This document shows positions 49,155 to 57,305 of a stretch of DNA of 64,000 nt, piece by piece. The DNA is from Aestuariivita boseongensis (GTDB lineage: Bacteria; Pseudomonadota; Alphaproteobacteria; Rhodobacterales; Rhodobacteraceae). The notes under the pieces are model-generated. The model made no database searches. It had not been told where the DNA came from and saw only the letters and a list, made by a program, of their open reading frames with translations. The stretch lies in NCBI RefSeq assembly GCF_001262635.1, contig NZ_JXYH01000006.1, positions 1 through 64,000 of the forward strand, written 5' to 3'. Position 1 is the first letter of the stretch. Every line of letters starts with the position of its first letter. The translations under genes were made by a program, and so were the position numbers.

Positions 49155-51443
49155 TTACCCGCATTTCGAATGACCGCAGCTGGCGCAGGTCATGCAGCCT
49201 TCCACCATCCGCATGTCATACTGACCGCAGCTGGGGCACGCTTTGCCGCGCGGGCCGTTCAGGTTGACCACCGCCGCCTGTGGATCTGATTTCAGGCCCA
49301 TCCCCTCCCCTTCCAGGAAGCCGGTGGCGATCATGTGCTGTTCGATCACCCCGCCAATGGCCGCCAGGATCGAAGGGATGTATTTCCCCTGAACCCAGGC
49401 CCCGCCGCGCGGGTCGAAGACGGCTTTCAGTTCTTCCACGACGAAGGACACATCACCCCCGCGCCGGAACACGGCCGAGATCATCCGGGTCAGGGCAACC
49501 GTCCAGGCGAAATGCTCCATGTTCTTCGAATTGATGAACACCTCGAACGGGCGGCGGTGGCCGTTCACGACGATGTCGTTGATCGTCAGGTAAATAGCAT
49601 GTTCGCTATCGGGCCATTTCAGCTTGTAGGTATTGCCCTCCAGCGCCTTGGGCCGGTCCAATGGTTCGGACATATAGATCACATCGCCATGGGGCTGCAT
49701 CGGCTCGCCATCGTCGGCGGAGAGCACTTCGGGCGCGGCGGATTTCTCCTCGCTCACGCTCAGAACCGACCCGGTCACGTCATTGGGGCGATAGGTCGTG
49801 CAGCCTTTGCAGCCGGTATCCCAGGCCTGCATATAGACATCCTTGAACGCGTCGAAACTGATGTCTTCCGGGCAGTTGATCGTCTTCGAGATCGAACTGT
49901 CGATCCATTTCTGCGCTGCCGCCTGCATCTTGACGTGATCGGCGGGCGCCAGTGTCTGGGCATTGACGAAATAGTCGGGCAATTCGCGGTCGCCGAACTT
50001 GTCGCGCCACAATTTCACAGCGTAATCAATGACTTCCTCTTCCGTGCGCGAGCCGTCTTTCTGCAACACCTTGCGCGTATAGGCATAGGCAAAGACCGGT
50101 TCGATCCCCGACGACACATTACCTGCATAAAGCGAGATCGTGCCCGTGGGCGCGATGGAGGTCAGAAGCGCGTTGCGGATGCCGTGCTCGCGGATCGCGT
50201 CGCGCACATCCTCGTCCATGTTCATCATGTTGCCGGATGCCAGGTATTTTTCGGCATCGAACAGGGGGAACGGCCCCTTTTCCTTGGCCAGCTCGACCGA
50301 GGCCAGATAGGACGCCCGCGCGATGGATTTCAGCCAAGCTTCGGTCTGCGCCGCCGCCTCGTCCGAGCCATAGCGCAGCCCCAGCATCAACAGCGCATCG
50401 GCCAGCCCCGTGACCCCCAGCCCGATCCGGCGTTTGGCCTGCGCCTCGGCCTGCTGTTCGGGCAGCGGGAATTTGGAGGCATCGACCACATTGTCCATCA
50501 TCCGCACGGCGGTGGCGACCAGATCGCTCAGGCGTTCTTCATTCAGCTCGGCCGCGTCTTCGAACGGGTTTTCAACCAGCCGCGCCAGGTTGATCGACCC
50601 CAGCAGGCAGGCCCCGTAAGGCGGCAGGGGCTGTTCGCCGCAAGGGTTGGTTGCGGCAATTTTTTCCACGTAATTCAGATTGTTAGCCGCGTTGATCCGG
50701 TCGATGAAGATCACGCCCGGCTCGGCATAATCATAGGTCGCGCGCATGATCTTGTTCCACAGATCGCGCGCTTGAACCGTGCGATACACCTTGCCATCAA
50801 ACACCAGATCCCAGGAGGTGTCGGCCTTCACCGCCTCCATGAACGGGTCGGTGACCAGGACCGAGACATTGAACATCCGCAACCGCGCGGCGTCGGATTT
50901 GGCGGTGATGAAATCCTCGATATCCGGATGATCGCAGCGCATCGTGGCCATCATCGCGCCCCGGCGCGAGCCTGCGGACATGATCGTGCGGCACATCGCA
51001 TCCCAGACATCCATGAAGGACAAGGGGCCCGACGCGTCGGCGGCCACGCCTTTCACATCGGCGCCTTTGGGCCGTATCGTGCTGAAATCATAGCCAATTC
51101 CGCCGCCCTGCTGCATCGTCAGCGCGGCCTCTTTCAGCCCTTCGAAGATGCCCGACATGCTGTCGGGGATGGTGCCCATCACGAAGCAGTTAAACAGCGT
51201 CACCTGCCGTGCGGTGCCCGCACCTGCCGTGATGCGGCCGGCGGGCAGGTATTTGAACCCTTCCAAGGCCGAATAAAACCTGTCTTCCCAATGCTTTGGG
51301 TCTTTCTCAACCTTTGCCAGATCACGCGCGATGCGCCGCCATGTGTCTTCGACGGTCACGTCAATCGGTGTGCCATCCGCCTTTTTGAAGCGGTATTTCA
51401 TGTCCCAGATTTGCTCGGCAATAGGGGCGCTGAAAGCTGTCAC
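49155..51443 (-). CDS. nrdJ: Adenosylcobalamin-dependent (class II) ribonucleotide reductase
   Basis: NrdJ reduces ribonucleotides to deoxyribonucleotides with adenosylcobalamin as radical source, with or without oxygen. The 762-residue protein has the class II pattern: PAGRITAGAGTARQVTLFNCFV, MQQGGGIGYDFSTIRPKG, the ATNPCGEQPLPPYGACLLGS loop with the radical Cys and Glu, and APTGTISLYAGNVSSGIEPVF. The C-terminus carries redox/zinc cysteines (CPSCGQYD and CASCGHSKCG). A strong NrdR box lies 25 bp upstream. It is divergent from the DUF1489 gene. Confidence 0.96.
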   Translation of the reverse strand: MTAFSAPIAEQIWDMKYRFKKADGTPIDVTVEDTWRRIARDLAKVEKDPKHWEDRFYSALEGFKYLPAGRITAGAGTARQVTLFNCFVMGTIPDSMSGIFEGLKEAALTMQQGGGIGYDFSTIRPKGADVKGVAADASGPLSFMDVWDAMCRTIMSAGSRRGAMMATMRCDHPDIEDFITAKSDAARLRMFNVSVLVTDPFMEAVKADTSWDLVFDGKVYRTVQARDLWNKIMRATYDYAEPGVIFIDRINAANNLNYVEKIAATNPCGEQPLPPYGACLLGSINLARLVENPFEDAAELNEERLSDLVATAVRMMDNVVDASKFPLPEQQAEAQAKRRIGLGVTGLADALLMLGLRYGSDEAAAQTEAWLKSIARASYLASVELAKEKGPFPLFDAEKYLASGNMMNMDEDVRDAIREHGIRNALLTSIAPTGTISLYAGNVSSGIEPVFAYAYTRKVLQKDGSRTEEEVIDYAVKLWRDKFGDRELPDYFVNAQTLAPADHVKMQAAAQKWIDSSISKTINCPEDISFDAFKDVYMQAWDTGCKGCTTYRPNDVTGSVLSVSEEKSAAPEVLSADDGEPMQPHGDVIYMSEPLDRPKALEGNTYKLKWPDSEHAIYLTINDIVVNGHRRPFEVFINSKNMEHFAWTVALTRMISAVFRRGGDVSFVVEELKAVFDPRGGAWVQGKYIPSILAAIGGVIEQHMIATGFLEGEGMGLKSDPQAAVVNLNGPRGKACPSCGQYDMRMVEGCMTCASCGHSKCG

Positions 51444-51468
51444 GGGTGCGGTCTCCGGCTTGAGTTAT

Positions 51469-51484
51469 CCACAATATGTTGTGG
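51469..51484 (-). promoter_or_regulatory. NrdR box upstream of nrdJ
   Basis: CCACAATATGTTGTGG agrees with the NrdR consensus ACACWATATWTWGTGT at 13 of 16 positions. A weaker 16-mer (CTACAATATACGGCAT, 51522-51537, 10 of 16) lies 53 bp further, close to five helical turns. NrdR normally binds paired boxes about three turns apart, so the second site is doubtful. Confidence 0.75.
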
Positions 51485-51553
51485 AGAAAAATACCAATGG
51501 TTGATGCTGCGGGGCGAGGTTCTACAATATACGGCATGGGTGGGCAGAATCAA

Positions 51554-51976
51554 ATGATAAACCTCGTAAAACTCTGCGTTGGTGCAGAGGCTGTTGAAGA
51601 CCTGATCGACTGGCAGAAAAACCCGCGGGCCAAGGGGCCGGACGGGTTGCCTCGCCATGTCACGCGGATGTGGCCGAAACAGGCGGACAAGCTTCTGGAT
51701 GGCGGGTCTTTATACTGGGTTTTCAAGGGCTTGGTCCTGTGCCGCCAGCGTATTCTGCGGCTGGATGAAGTCACCGGGCAAGACGGGATCACCCGGTGTG
51801 GCATCGTTCTGGACCCCGAGATCATACGCACCACCTCGGCCCCGAAACGGCCCTTTCAGGGGTGGCGCTATCTCAAGCCCGAAGACGCGCCGCCCGATCT
51901 GCGCAAGGGTCGGGAACAGGAGCCGACGCTGCCGGCCGAACTGAACCGCGCCCTAGCCGAAATCGGGGTTCTTTGA
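51554..51976 (+). CDS. DUF1489 family protein
   Basis: A 140-residue protein of the DUF1489 family: MINLVKLCVGAEAVEDLIDW at the start, HVTRMWPKQADKLLDGGSLY, VLCRQRILRLDEV, and KRPFQGWRYLKPEDAPPDL. It contains many basic and aromatic residues; the function is unknown. ATG at 51554 gives the family start; upstream in-frame ATGs at 51476 and 51497 overlap the NrdR region. Its divergent position suggests coregulation with nrdJ, but a DUF1489 promoter is not evident. Confidence 0.82.
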   Translation: MINLVKLCVGAEAVEDLIDWQKNPRAKGPDGLPRHVTRMWPKQADKLLDGGSLYWVFKGLVLCRQRILRLDEVTGQDGITRCGIVLDPEIIRTTSAPKRPFQGWRYLKPEDAPPDLRKGREQEPTLPAELNRALAEIGVL

Positions 51977-52043
51977 CCGCGCACCCGGCCAAATTGTGCG
52001 TTTTGTACAAGGCCGACGCGGGGCGTTATGCGTTTTGCACCCC

Positions 52044-53384
52044 CTAAAGGAAGGTCGTGAGGTAAAGCGACAGCGCCGGGATGAAGAGGATCGCGGCCAG
52101 CACGAAAACCTCGACCAGCAGGAACCAGGCGACGCCACCGAAGATCGACTCGAGGGGGATTTTGTCCCCGACGATGGATTTGATCACGAAGACATTCAGC
52201 CCGATGGGGGGCGTGACCAATCCGATCTCAAGCAGTTTGATCACCACCACGCCGAACCAGATCAGCGAGAAGCCGAAGGTTTCGACGATCGGAATAGTCA
52301 GCGGCAGGGTCAGCAGGATGATCCCGATGGGATCGAGGAACATGCCAAGGAAGATATACATCAGCACGATCAGCCCCATCACCATGAAGACCGACACGCC
52401 AGAGGTTTCGATCCACATGGTGATTTCGCTGGCGAGCCCGGTCAGTGCGATGAAGTTGACGAACAACTTGCCGCCGATGGCGATGACGAAGACCATGGAA
52501 GACTGGAACACGCTTTCCTTCAGCGCGGCATAGATCTTGGAAAGATTCAGACGCCCCAGGATAAGCCCAAGCGCCAGCGTGGTGGCCGCGCCTATGCCGG
52601 CCGCTTCGGTCGGGGTGAAGATCCCGATATAGATGCCGCCCACCACGGCCACGAAGAGCACGATAATGGCCCAGCAGTCGCGCAGCGCGCGCATCTTGTC
52701 GGCGCGCGAGATCTCTTCATCCGGGACAGGCGCGTCCTGCGGGCGGCGCGAGACCCAGATATAGATCACCAGCACATACGCGGCGAGCGACAAGAGGCCG
52801 GGGATCACCGCGGCGATGAACAGCTTGGCGATGCTTTGTTCGGCGAAGATGCCGTAAAGGATGAACAGAACGCTGGGCGGGATGAGAGAGCCCAGCGTGC
52901 CGCCAATGGCGACAGACCCTGAAGCCAGCGATTTCGAATAGCCAAAGCGCAGCATTTCTGGGATGGCGATGCGCCCCATCGCGGCGGCACAGGCCACGGA
53001 GGATCCGGTGATCGCCGAAAACCCGCCACAGCCCACGACCGAGGCAATGGCGACCCCACCCTTCAGCCGCGCCAGCCACAGCCGCGCGGCGCGATAGATA
53101 TCGGTGGTAAAGCCTGCCTCATAGGCAAGGTGGCCCATGAAGATGAACAGCGGGATCGTTGACAGCGTATAGGTGGTGATGAAGGCGTAAGGATTGTTCG
53201 CGATCAGTGAAAACGTGGGCTGCCAGGCCCATTCGGGCTGAAACTCGGCGCCCGGACGCCAGGCGAAGATGATGAAAATGCCCACGGACGCGACAGACCC
53301 GAGGGCGGCGGCAATGGGCACGCGCAGGGCCAGAAGGACCAGAGTGGCGATCAGCCCGTAAATTCCAACGGTTAAGGGATCCAT
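52044..53384 (-). CDS. dctM: TRAP transporter large permease (DctM)
   Basis: The 446-residue membrane subunit, with about 12 helices, drives sodium- or proton-coupled uptake of a small organic acid in partnership with the small permease and binding protein. It has DctM features: PLFIFMGHLAYEAGFTTDIY, GGVAIASVVGCGGFSAITGS, IGGTLGSLIPPSVLFILYG, and FTPTEAAGIGA. It lies 4 bp downstream of the small permease gene. The carried substrate is probably that of the divergent dehydratase-lyase operon. Confidence 0.95.
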   Translation of the reverse strand: MDPLTVGIYGLIATLVLLALRVPIAAALGSVASVGIFIIFAWRPGAEFQPEWAWQPTFSLIANNPYAFITTYTLSTIPLFIFMGHLAYEAGFTTDIYRAARLWLARLKGGVAIASVVGCGGFSAITGSSVACAAAMGRIAIPEMLRFGYSKSLASGSVAIGGTLGSLIPPSVLFILYGIFAEQSIAKLFIAAVIPGLLSLAAYVLVIYIWVSRRPQDAPVPDEEISRADKMRALRDCWAIIVLFVAVVGGIYIGIFTPTEAAGIGAATTLALGLILGRLNLSKIYAALKESVFQSSMVFVIAIGGKLFVNFIALTGLASEITMWIETSGVSVFMVMGLIVLMYIFLGMFLDPIGIILLTLPLTIPIVETFGFSLIWFGVVVIKLLEIGLVTPPIGLNVFVIKSIVGDKIPLESIFGGVAWFLLVEVFVLAAILFIPALSLYLTTFL

Positions 53385-53388
53385 TCTG

Positions 53389-53883
53389 TCAGGTCACCGC
53401 GTCGTCGTCGGACCCGCGCAGGTCCTGAATGATATTGGTGACAATGCGCAGCAGAAATACGGCCACGCCAAAGGCGAAGACCACTTTCATCGGCCATGTG
53501 GGCACTTCCAGCCGCCCGTCATAGTAAAGCCCCTGTTCGAATTCCTTGGGCACCTTGCGGGCGATCACCACGCCCATCGTGCCGATGAAGGCGGCAAAGA
53601 TCAGACGGCCCAGAATGGTCAGCGCGGTTTGCACAGGCTTTGGCAGGCGGTCGGCGATCACGGTGACGGCGATATGGCCGTTGCTGCGTTCCACGTAAGC
53701 CAGCGGCAGGATGATCACGCAGACCATCAGAAGGCCGATCATCAGCAGATCATCCGGGATCGGTTTGTTGAACAAACCGCGCCCCAGCACCGAACCGGTG
53801 ACCAGCGCGCCCATGATCAGCAGCGCCGCACAGCCCACCCAGAGCGCAATATTTTCAATGAGATCGAGAAGGCGAAGCAGCAT
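53389..53883 (-). CDS. dctQ: TRAP transporter small permease (DctQ)
   Basis: A 164-residue subunit with four membrane helices (around LIENIALWVGCAALLIMGAL, LLMIGLLMVCVIILPLAYVE, ILGRLIFAAFIGTMGVVIA and VVFAFGVAVFLLRIVTNI). ATG at 53883 is preferred over an in-frame TTG at 53907. A hairpin between the binding-protein gene and this one may lower its expression relative to the binding protein. Confidence 0.9.
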   Translation of the reverse strand: MLLRLLDLIENIALWVGCAALLIMGALVTGSVLGRGLFNKPIPDDLLMIGLLMVCVIILPLAYVERSNGHIAVTVIADRLPKPVQTALTILGRLIFAAFIGTMGVVIARKVPKEFEQGLYYDGRLEVPTWPMKVVFAFGVAVFLLRIVTNIIQDLRGSDDDAVT

Positions 53884-53913
53884 GGTGTGACCGCTTTCAG
53901 TGTTCAAAGTCAG

Positions 53914-53943
53914 ACCGGCCCGCGCATGTGGCGGCGAGCCGGT
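53914..53943 (-). other. Hairpin between the TRAP binding-protein and dctQ genes
   Basis: ACCGGC (53914-53919) pairs with GCCGGT (53938-53943), with an inner CCGC/GCGG stem. No T-tract follows. Such structures after binding-protein genes often protect the upstream mRNA; the role is inferred. Confidence 0.5.
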
Positions 53944-53957
53944 CCGGTTCGCGTCAA

Positions 53958-55046
53958 TCAGTTACTTTCGGCTTCCCAAGGGTACCCGTTGGCATCACGT
54001 TCGGCGGTGTATTTGTCCACCAGCGCTGCGAAGGCCCCGTAGACCGCATCGGCATCCATGCCTTTTTCTGCGGCTTTTTCCTTCCAGCGCGCCACGTCGG
54101 CATTCGCGATCTCGACCAGAGAGGCGCGGAATTCGTCCGTGGGCTGAACGATCTCGATCTTGTGGCCGTCGATGCCTTCCTGCAGTTCGGCTTTCACGTC
54201 AGTGCGGGAGTTGTACATCTTTTCAGCCACATAAGCGGTGAACTCGCGGCCCAGCTCGTCCACCAGCGCCTGCTGGTCGGGGGTCAGGCTCATGTAGGTG
54301 TTCATGTTCATCCCGATGCCAAAGGCCAGAACCTGACCCATGTTCAGTTCGGTGATGTAATTGGCCACCTCGTAATGCTTGTAGGCCTTGACCACATAGT
54401 AATAGGTGGTCGACCCGTCCGCCGAGCCGTTCGAAATCGCCTCGTAAACCTTGGGCTGCGACATCGACACGGTGGAGGCGCCCTTGGCCTCAAGCGCGGG
54501 GACGAAGGCACCCGTGGCGCGGATCGTCAGGCCATCAAGATCGGCGGCCGTGGTTACCGGGGCCTCGCGCGTCAGAAGCTGCGTCGGACCGGTGGTGTAA
54601 TTGCCGAAATACTTGATATTGGCCTTTTTCTGTTCTTCCAGCGCGGCCTCGTTGGTGGTCATGAATTCATAGGTGGCCATCATGCCGACCCATTCATCGC
54701 CGAACTGGATGGTGTCTGTCACCTCGTAAGCGACCAGTTGGCCCGGTGCGTAAACCGGCACGATGGAGGCCATGTCAGCCACGCCATCGCTGAGGCCCTG
54801 CGCGGCGGTCTTGGCGCCCAGAAGCGCGCCGCCCCAGGTGATATCAAGGCCAAGCGTGCCGCCGGAACGGTCGCGCATTTCCTGATCCAGCCATTCCAAG
54901 GCGGCGGCCCGTGTGCCCCGGTTGGGTCCGAATTCAGCAAAGCGCAACTCGCGCATTTGCGCTTCGGCTGATGTCGGCAGCGTTGCGGTCAGAAAGCCCG
55001 CCGCCACAAGCGCGGGCATCAACACCCCGCTGAGCAGTCGTTTCAT
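53958..55046 (-). CDS. dctP: TRAP transporter substrate-binding protein (DctP)
   Basis: A 362-residue periplasmic protein with a signal peptide (MKRLLSGVLMPALVAAGFLTATLPTSAEA, in two parts around residue 20). It has the DctP plan: LRFAEFGPNRGTRAA, and LDGLTIRATGAFVPAL, where Arg176 is the conserved carboxylate-binding residue. The ligand is therefore very likely an organic acid. It is the first gene of dctPQM and is divergent from the IclR gene. Confidence 0.93.
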   Translation of the reverse strand: MKRLLSGVLMPALVAAGFLTATLPTSAEAQMRELRFAEFGPNRGTRAAALEWLDQEMRDRSGGTLGLDITWGGALLGAKTAAQGLSDGVADMASIVPVYAPGQLVAYEVTDTIQFGDEWVGMMATYEFMTTNEAALEEQKKANIKYFGNYTTGPTQLLTREAPVTTAADLDGLTIRATGAFVPALEAKGASTVSMSQPKVYEAISNGSADGSTTYYYVVKAYKHYEVANYITELNMGQVLAFGIGMNMNTYMSLTPDQQALVDELGREFTAYVAEKMYNSRTDVKAELQEGIDGHKIEIVQPTDEFRASLVEIANADVARWKEKAAEKGMDADAVYGAFAALVDKYTAERDANGYPWEAESN

Positions 55047-55114
55047 TGATCATCCTCCCTTTGCTGATCTTCTGCGATCAGTCGCGGTTACTATCACATA
55101 AGGGGGTTGCAGTG

Positions 55115-55120
55115 TGTCAA
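55115..55120 (-). promoter_or_regulatory. -35 element of the TRAP operon promoter
   Basis: TTGACA on the minus strand (55120-55115), preceded by TTATGTG. The -10 is not clear (GATAGT after a 19-bp spacer is the best match), as in activator-dependent promoters. The inverted repeat at 55134-55148 ends 13 bp upstream of it. Confidence 0.55.
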
Positions 55121-55133
55121 CACATAAATTAAT

Positions 55134-55148
55134 TTTCATTTAGTGAAA
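55134..55148. promoter_or_regulatory. Putative IclR-family operator 1 (TTTCA-N5-TGAAA)
   Basis: TTTCATTTAGTGAAA is a perfect inverted repeat with 5-bp arms. It lies 13 bp upstream of the TRAP -35 and 20 bp upstream of the iclR-type ATG, so a bound regulator could activate the transporter and repress its own gene. The second copy is at 55950-55964. Confidence 0.65.
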
Positions 55149-55167
55149 TAATCGGATCAGGCATGGT

Positions 55168-55947
55168 ATGAATAAGCAAATCAAACCCCGGGGCCAGCAA
55201 GGGGCCACCTTGCCTCGGGTGCGGGCGATCTCGCGGGCGGTGTCGATCCTGCGCGCTTTCTCCGAGGCGCAACCCCATCTGGCACTGAATGAAATCGTCC
55301 GCGCCACGGGACTGGATGCGGGCACGACCCGGCGCATTCTGGTGACATTGCGGGATGAGGGTCTGATCCGGCAGGATCCGGCGACAGGCCGCTACAGCAC
55401 CTCGTCGGGGCTGCTGGATCTGGCGCGCTCGGTGCCGGACAGCCTGACGGTGACCAGCCTGGTGGAAGACCGGCTGATTCAACTGGCGGAAGATACACAG
55501 ACCACCGTGTACCTGTCTATTGTGCAGGAGGATGAGGCGCTTTGTACCGCAAGGCATAATGGCGGATTGGCGATTGAAGTGCGGTGGTGGGCCGTGGGTG
55601 AAACACGGCCCTTCCATCGGGGCACGGGGCCACGGGTTCTTTTGGCACATCTGGAAGATGAGAAACGCGCGCGGCTGCTGGAGAAGCTGGATGACAGCAA
55701 CGGCACCCTGGCGGCAGAGGTCGAGAGCATCCGCAAGAACGGCTTCATCGTAAAGCATGACGAGATCGCGATTGGCTTATCGGCAATGGCGGTCCCGCTG
55801 CTGGATGAGAACGGACGCGTTCTGGCCGGGATCTCAACCGGTGGGCTGACGCCCCGCTATGTCGGTGCAGCCCAGGCCGAGATGCTGCAGCATATGCTGT
55901 CTGCGGTGCAAGAGATGCAGCAGCGTGTGCGCGGCTATCGGCTTTAG
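55168..55947 (+). CDS. IclR-family transcriptional regulator
   Basis: A 259-residue regulator with an N-terminal winged helix-turn-helix (ISRAVSILRAFSEAQPHLAL, then TGLDAGTTRRILVTLRDEG) and a C-terminal IclR effector domain (TTVYLSIVQEDEALCTARH, then GFIVKHDEIAIGLSAMAVPL). The effector is likely the transported acid or an intermediate. The gene lies between the divergent TRAP operon and the dehydratase-lyase operon, and inverted repeats of the same type flank both. The start is ATG at 55168 with a weak ribosome-binding site. Confidence 0.93.
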   Translation: MNKQIKPRGQQGATLPRVRAISRAVSILRAFSEAQPHLALNEIVRATGLDAGTTRRILVTLRDEGLIRQDPATGRYSTSSGLLDLARSVPDSLTVTSLVEDRLIQLAEDTQTTVYLSIVQEDEALCTARHNGGLAIEVRWWAVGETRPFHRGTGPRVLLAHLEDEKRARLLEKLDDSNGTLAAEVESIRKNGFIVKHDEIAIGLSAMAVPLLDENGRVLAGISTGGLTPRYVGAAQAEMLQHMLSAVQEMQQRVRGYRL

Positions 55948-55949
55948 CA

Positions 55950-55964
55950 TTTCAACCACTGAAA
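55950..55964. promoter_or_regulatory. Putative IclR-family operator 2 (TTTCA-N5-TGAAA)
   Basis: TTTCAACCACTGAAA, 3 bp after the regulator's stop codon, is the same inverted repeat as at 55134-55148 with a different 5-bp centre. It ends 13 bp upstream of TTGACA (55978), exactly as at the TRAP promoter. Confidence 0.65.
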
Positions 55965-55977
55965 TTACCGTTGTGTG

Positions 55978-55983
55978 TTGACA
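55978..55983 (+). promoter_or_regulatory. -35 element of the dehydratase-lyase operon promoter
   Basis: TTGACA preceded by TTGTGTG, compared with TTATGTG at the TRAP promoter. CAGAAT after an 18-bp spacer is the best -10. The operon's first ATG is at 56039. Confidence 0.55.
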
Positions 55984-56038
55984 TTTCTTCCGACCCGCGC
56001 CCAGAATTGCTCGACCAGGTCCGAAGGGAGGTCGGCGC

Positions 56039-57304
56039 ATGGGCTTTACGATTGCGGAGAAAATTCTGGCGCGCGCATCCGGAAAGGGCGCGGTGCGGGC
56101 CGGCGATGAGGTGCTGGCCAAGCCGGATTTCGTGATTGCTTATGATTTTCCGGGCTACACGGATGTGATCTTCCGCCAGATGGAGGAGGAGTTCGGCATC
56201 GACAAAGTGGCCGAGCCGGAGCGGTTTGCCCTTTTCATCGACCACATGGTGCCCGCTGCCACCACGGCCGAGGAAGAACTGCACGAGATCACGCGGAGCT
56301 GGGGCAAGAAGAACAATGTGCCGGTTTATGAGCGCAAGGGCATCGGCCATCAGGTCGCGGCCGAGCTGGGCTATGCCACGCCCGGTGCGTTCGTGGTGCA
56401 TTTCGACGGACATATCTCGCAGCTGGGCACCTTCGGCACGCTGGCCATCGGCGTGCGGCGGCATCTGCTGGAGGCGTTTGTGAAAGAACGCATCAAGTTC
56501 AAGGTGCCCGAAACAGTGCGGATCGATATCACCGGCGATCTGCAACCGGGCGTGACGGCGCGGGATGTGTTTCACCACATCGTGCGGGTTCTGGGCCCCC
56601 GGTCATGCCGGGGCATGGTGATGGAGCTAGGCGGGCCCGGGATTGCGTCGATTTCGCTGTCGGGGCGGCAGACGATCAATTCGCTGGCGATGTTCACCGG
56701 GGCGATCACGGCGATCATGAATCCGGATGAAGCCGCGTTGGCCTATATCCGGGAGCGTCAGCGGCTCGATATCGATCCGCTGTTTTCGGATGACGACGCC
56801 ACCTATCACGCGCGCCACACGATCGACGTGACCGATCTGGAACCCATCGCCGTCATTCCGCCCAGCCCTGCCAACACCCGTGATCTGAGCGAGGTGGTGG
56901 GGACCGAGGTGCAGGTAGGTTACCTCGGCTCCTGCGCCTCGGGCCGGGTGGAGGATCTGGCGCTGGCCGCCGATGTGCTGGAAGGCCACCGGGTGAAGGA
57001 CGGTTTTCAGCTGAATGTCATTCCCACCTCGAACGAGATCATGGAGGAAGCGGCGGCCAAGGGCATCCTCACCCGCCTGATCGCGGCGGGGGCGTTCATT
57101 TCGTCATCCTCCTGCGATTATTGTTTTGGCCGCATGGGCGTGATGCGCGACGGGCAACGGGCGGTCTCGACCGGCACGCTGAATGTGCGGGGGCGGATGG
57201 GGTCGCCCGACAGCGAGATTTATATCGTGAATGCCGCCGCCGTTGCCGCTTCGGCCATCGAAGGGCGCATTGCCGATCCCCGCCCCTATCTGAAAGGGGT
57301 GTGA
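56039..57304 (+). CDS. Aconitase/LeuC-family dehydratase large subunit (dimethylmalate dehydratase-like)
   Basis: A 421-residue aconitase-superfamily protein, the size of LeuC and DmdA. It has the DHMVPA start of the active site, FDGHISQLGTFGTLAIG in place of GDSHTSTHGAFG (keeping Asp and His but with Gly for the Ser), and the Fe-S cysteines at GSCASGRVEDL and SSSSCDYCFGRMG. It would add or remove water on a 2-substituted malate-type acid. LeuC itself is unlikely because the neighbours are a lyase and a TRAP importer. The small subunit starts 1 bp after its stop. The name is by analogy; the substrate is unknown. Confidence 0.8.
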   Translation: MGFTIAEKILARASGKGAVRAGDEVLAKPDFVIAYDFPGYTDVIFRQMEEEFGIDKVAEPERFALFIDHMVPAATTAEEELHEITRSWGKKNNVPVYERKGIGHQVAAELGYATPGAFVVHFDGHISQLGTFGTLAIGVRRHLLEAFVKERIKFKVPETVRIDITGDLQPGVTARDVFHHIVRVLGPRSCRGMVMELGGPGIASISLSGRQTINSLAMFTGAITAIMNPDEAALAYIRERQRLDIDPLFSDDDATYHARHTIDVTDLEPIAVIPPSPANTRDLSEVVGTEVQVGYLGSCASGRVEDLALAADVLEGHRVKDGFQLNVIPTSNEIMEEAAAKGILTRLIAAGAFISSSSCDYCFGRMGVMRDGQRAVSTGTLNVRGRMGSPDSEIYIVNAAAVAASAIEGRIADPRPYLKGV

Positions 57305-57305
57305 G

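Noticed and set aside
51522..51537. Second NrdR box upstream of nrdJ as a firm feature
   Set aside because: It matches only 10 of 16 positions and is not at the usual distance of about 31 bp from the first box, so it is mentioned only as a possibility.
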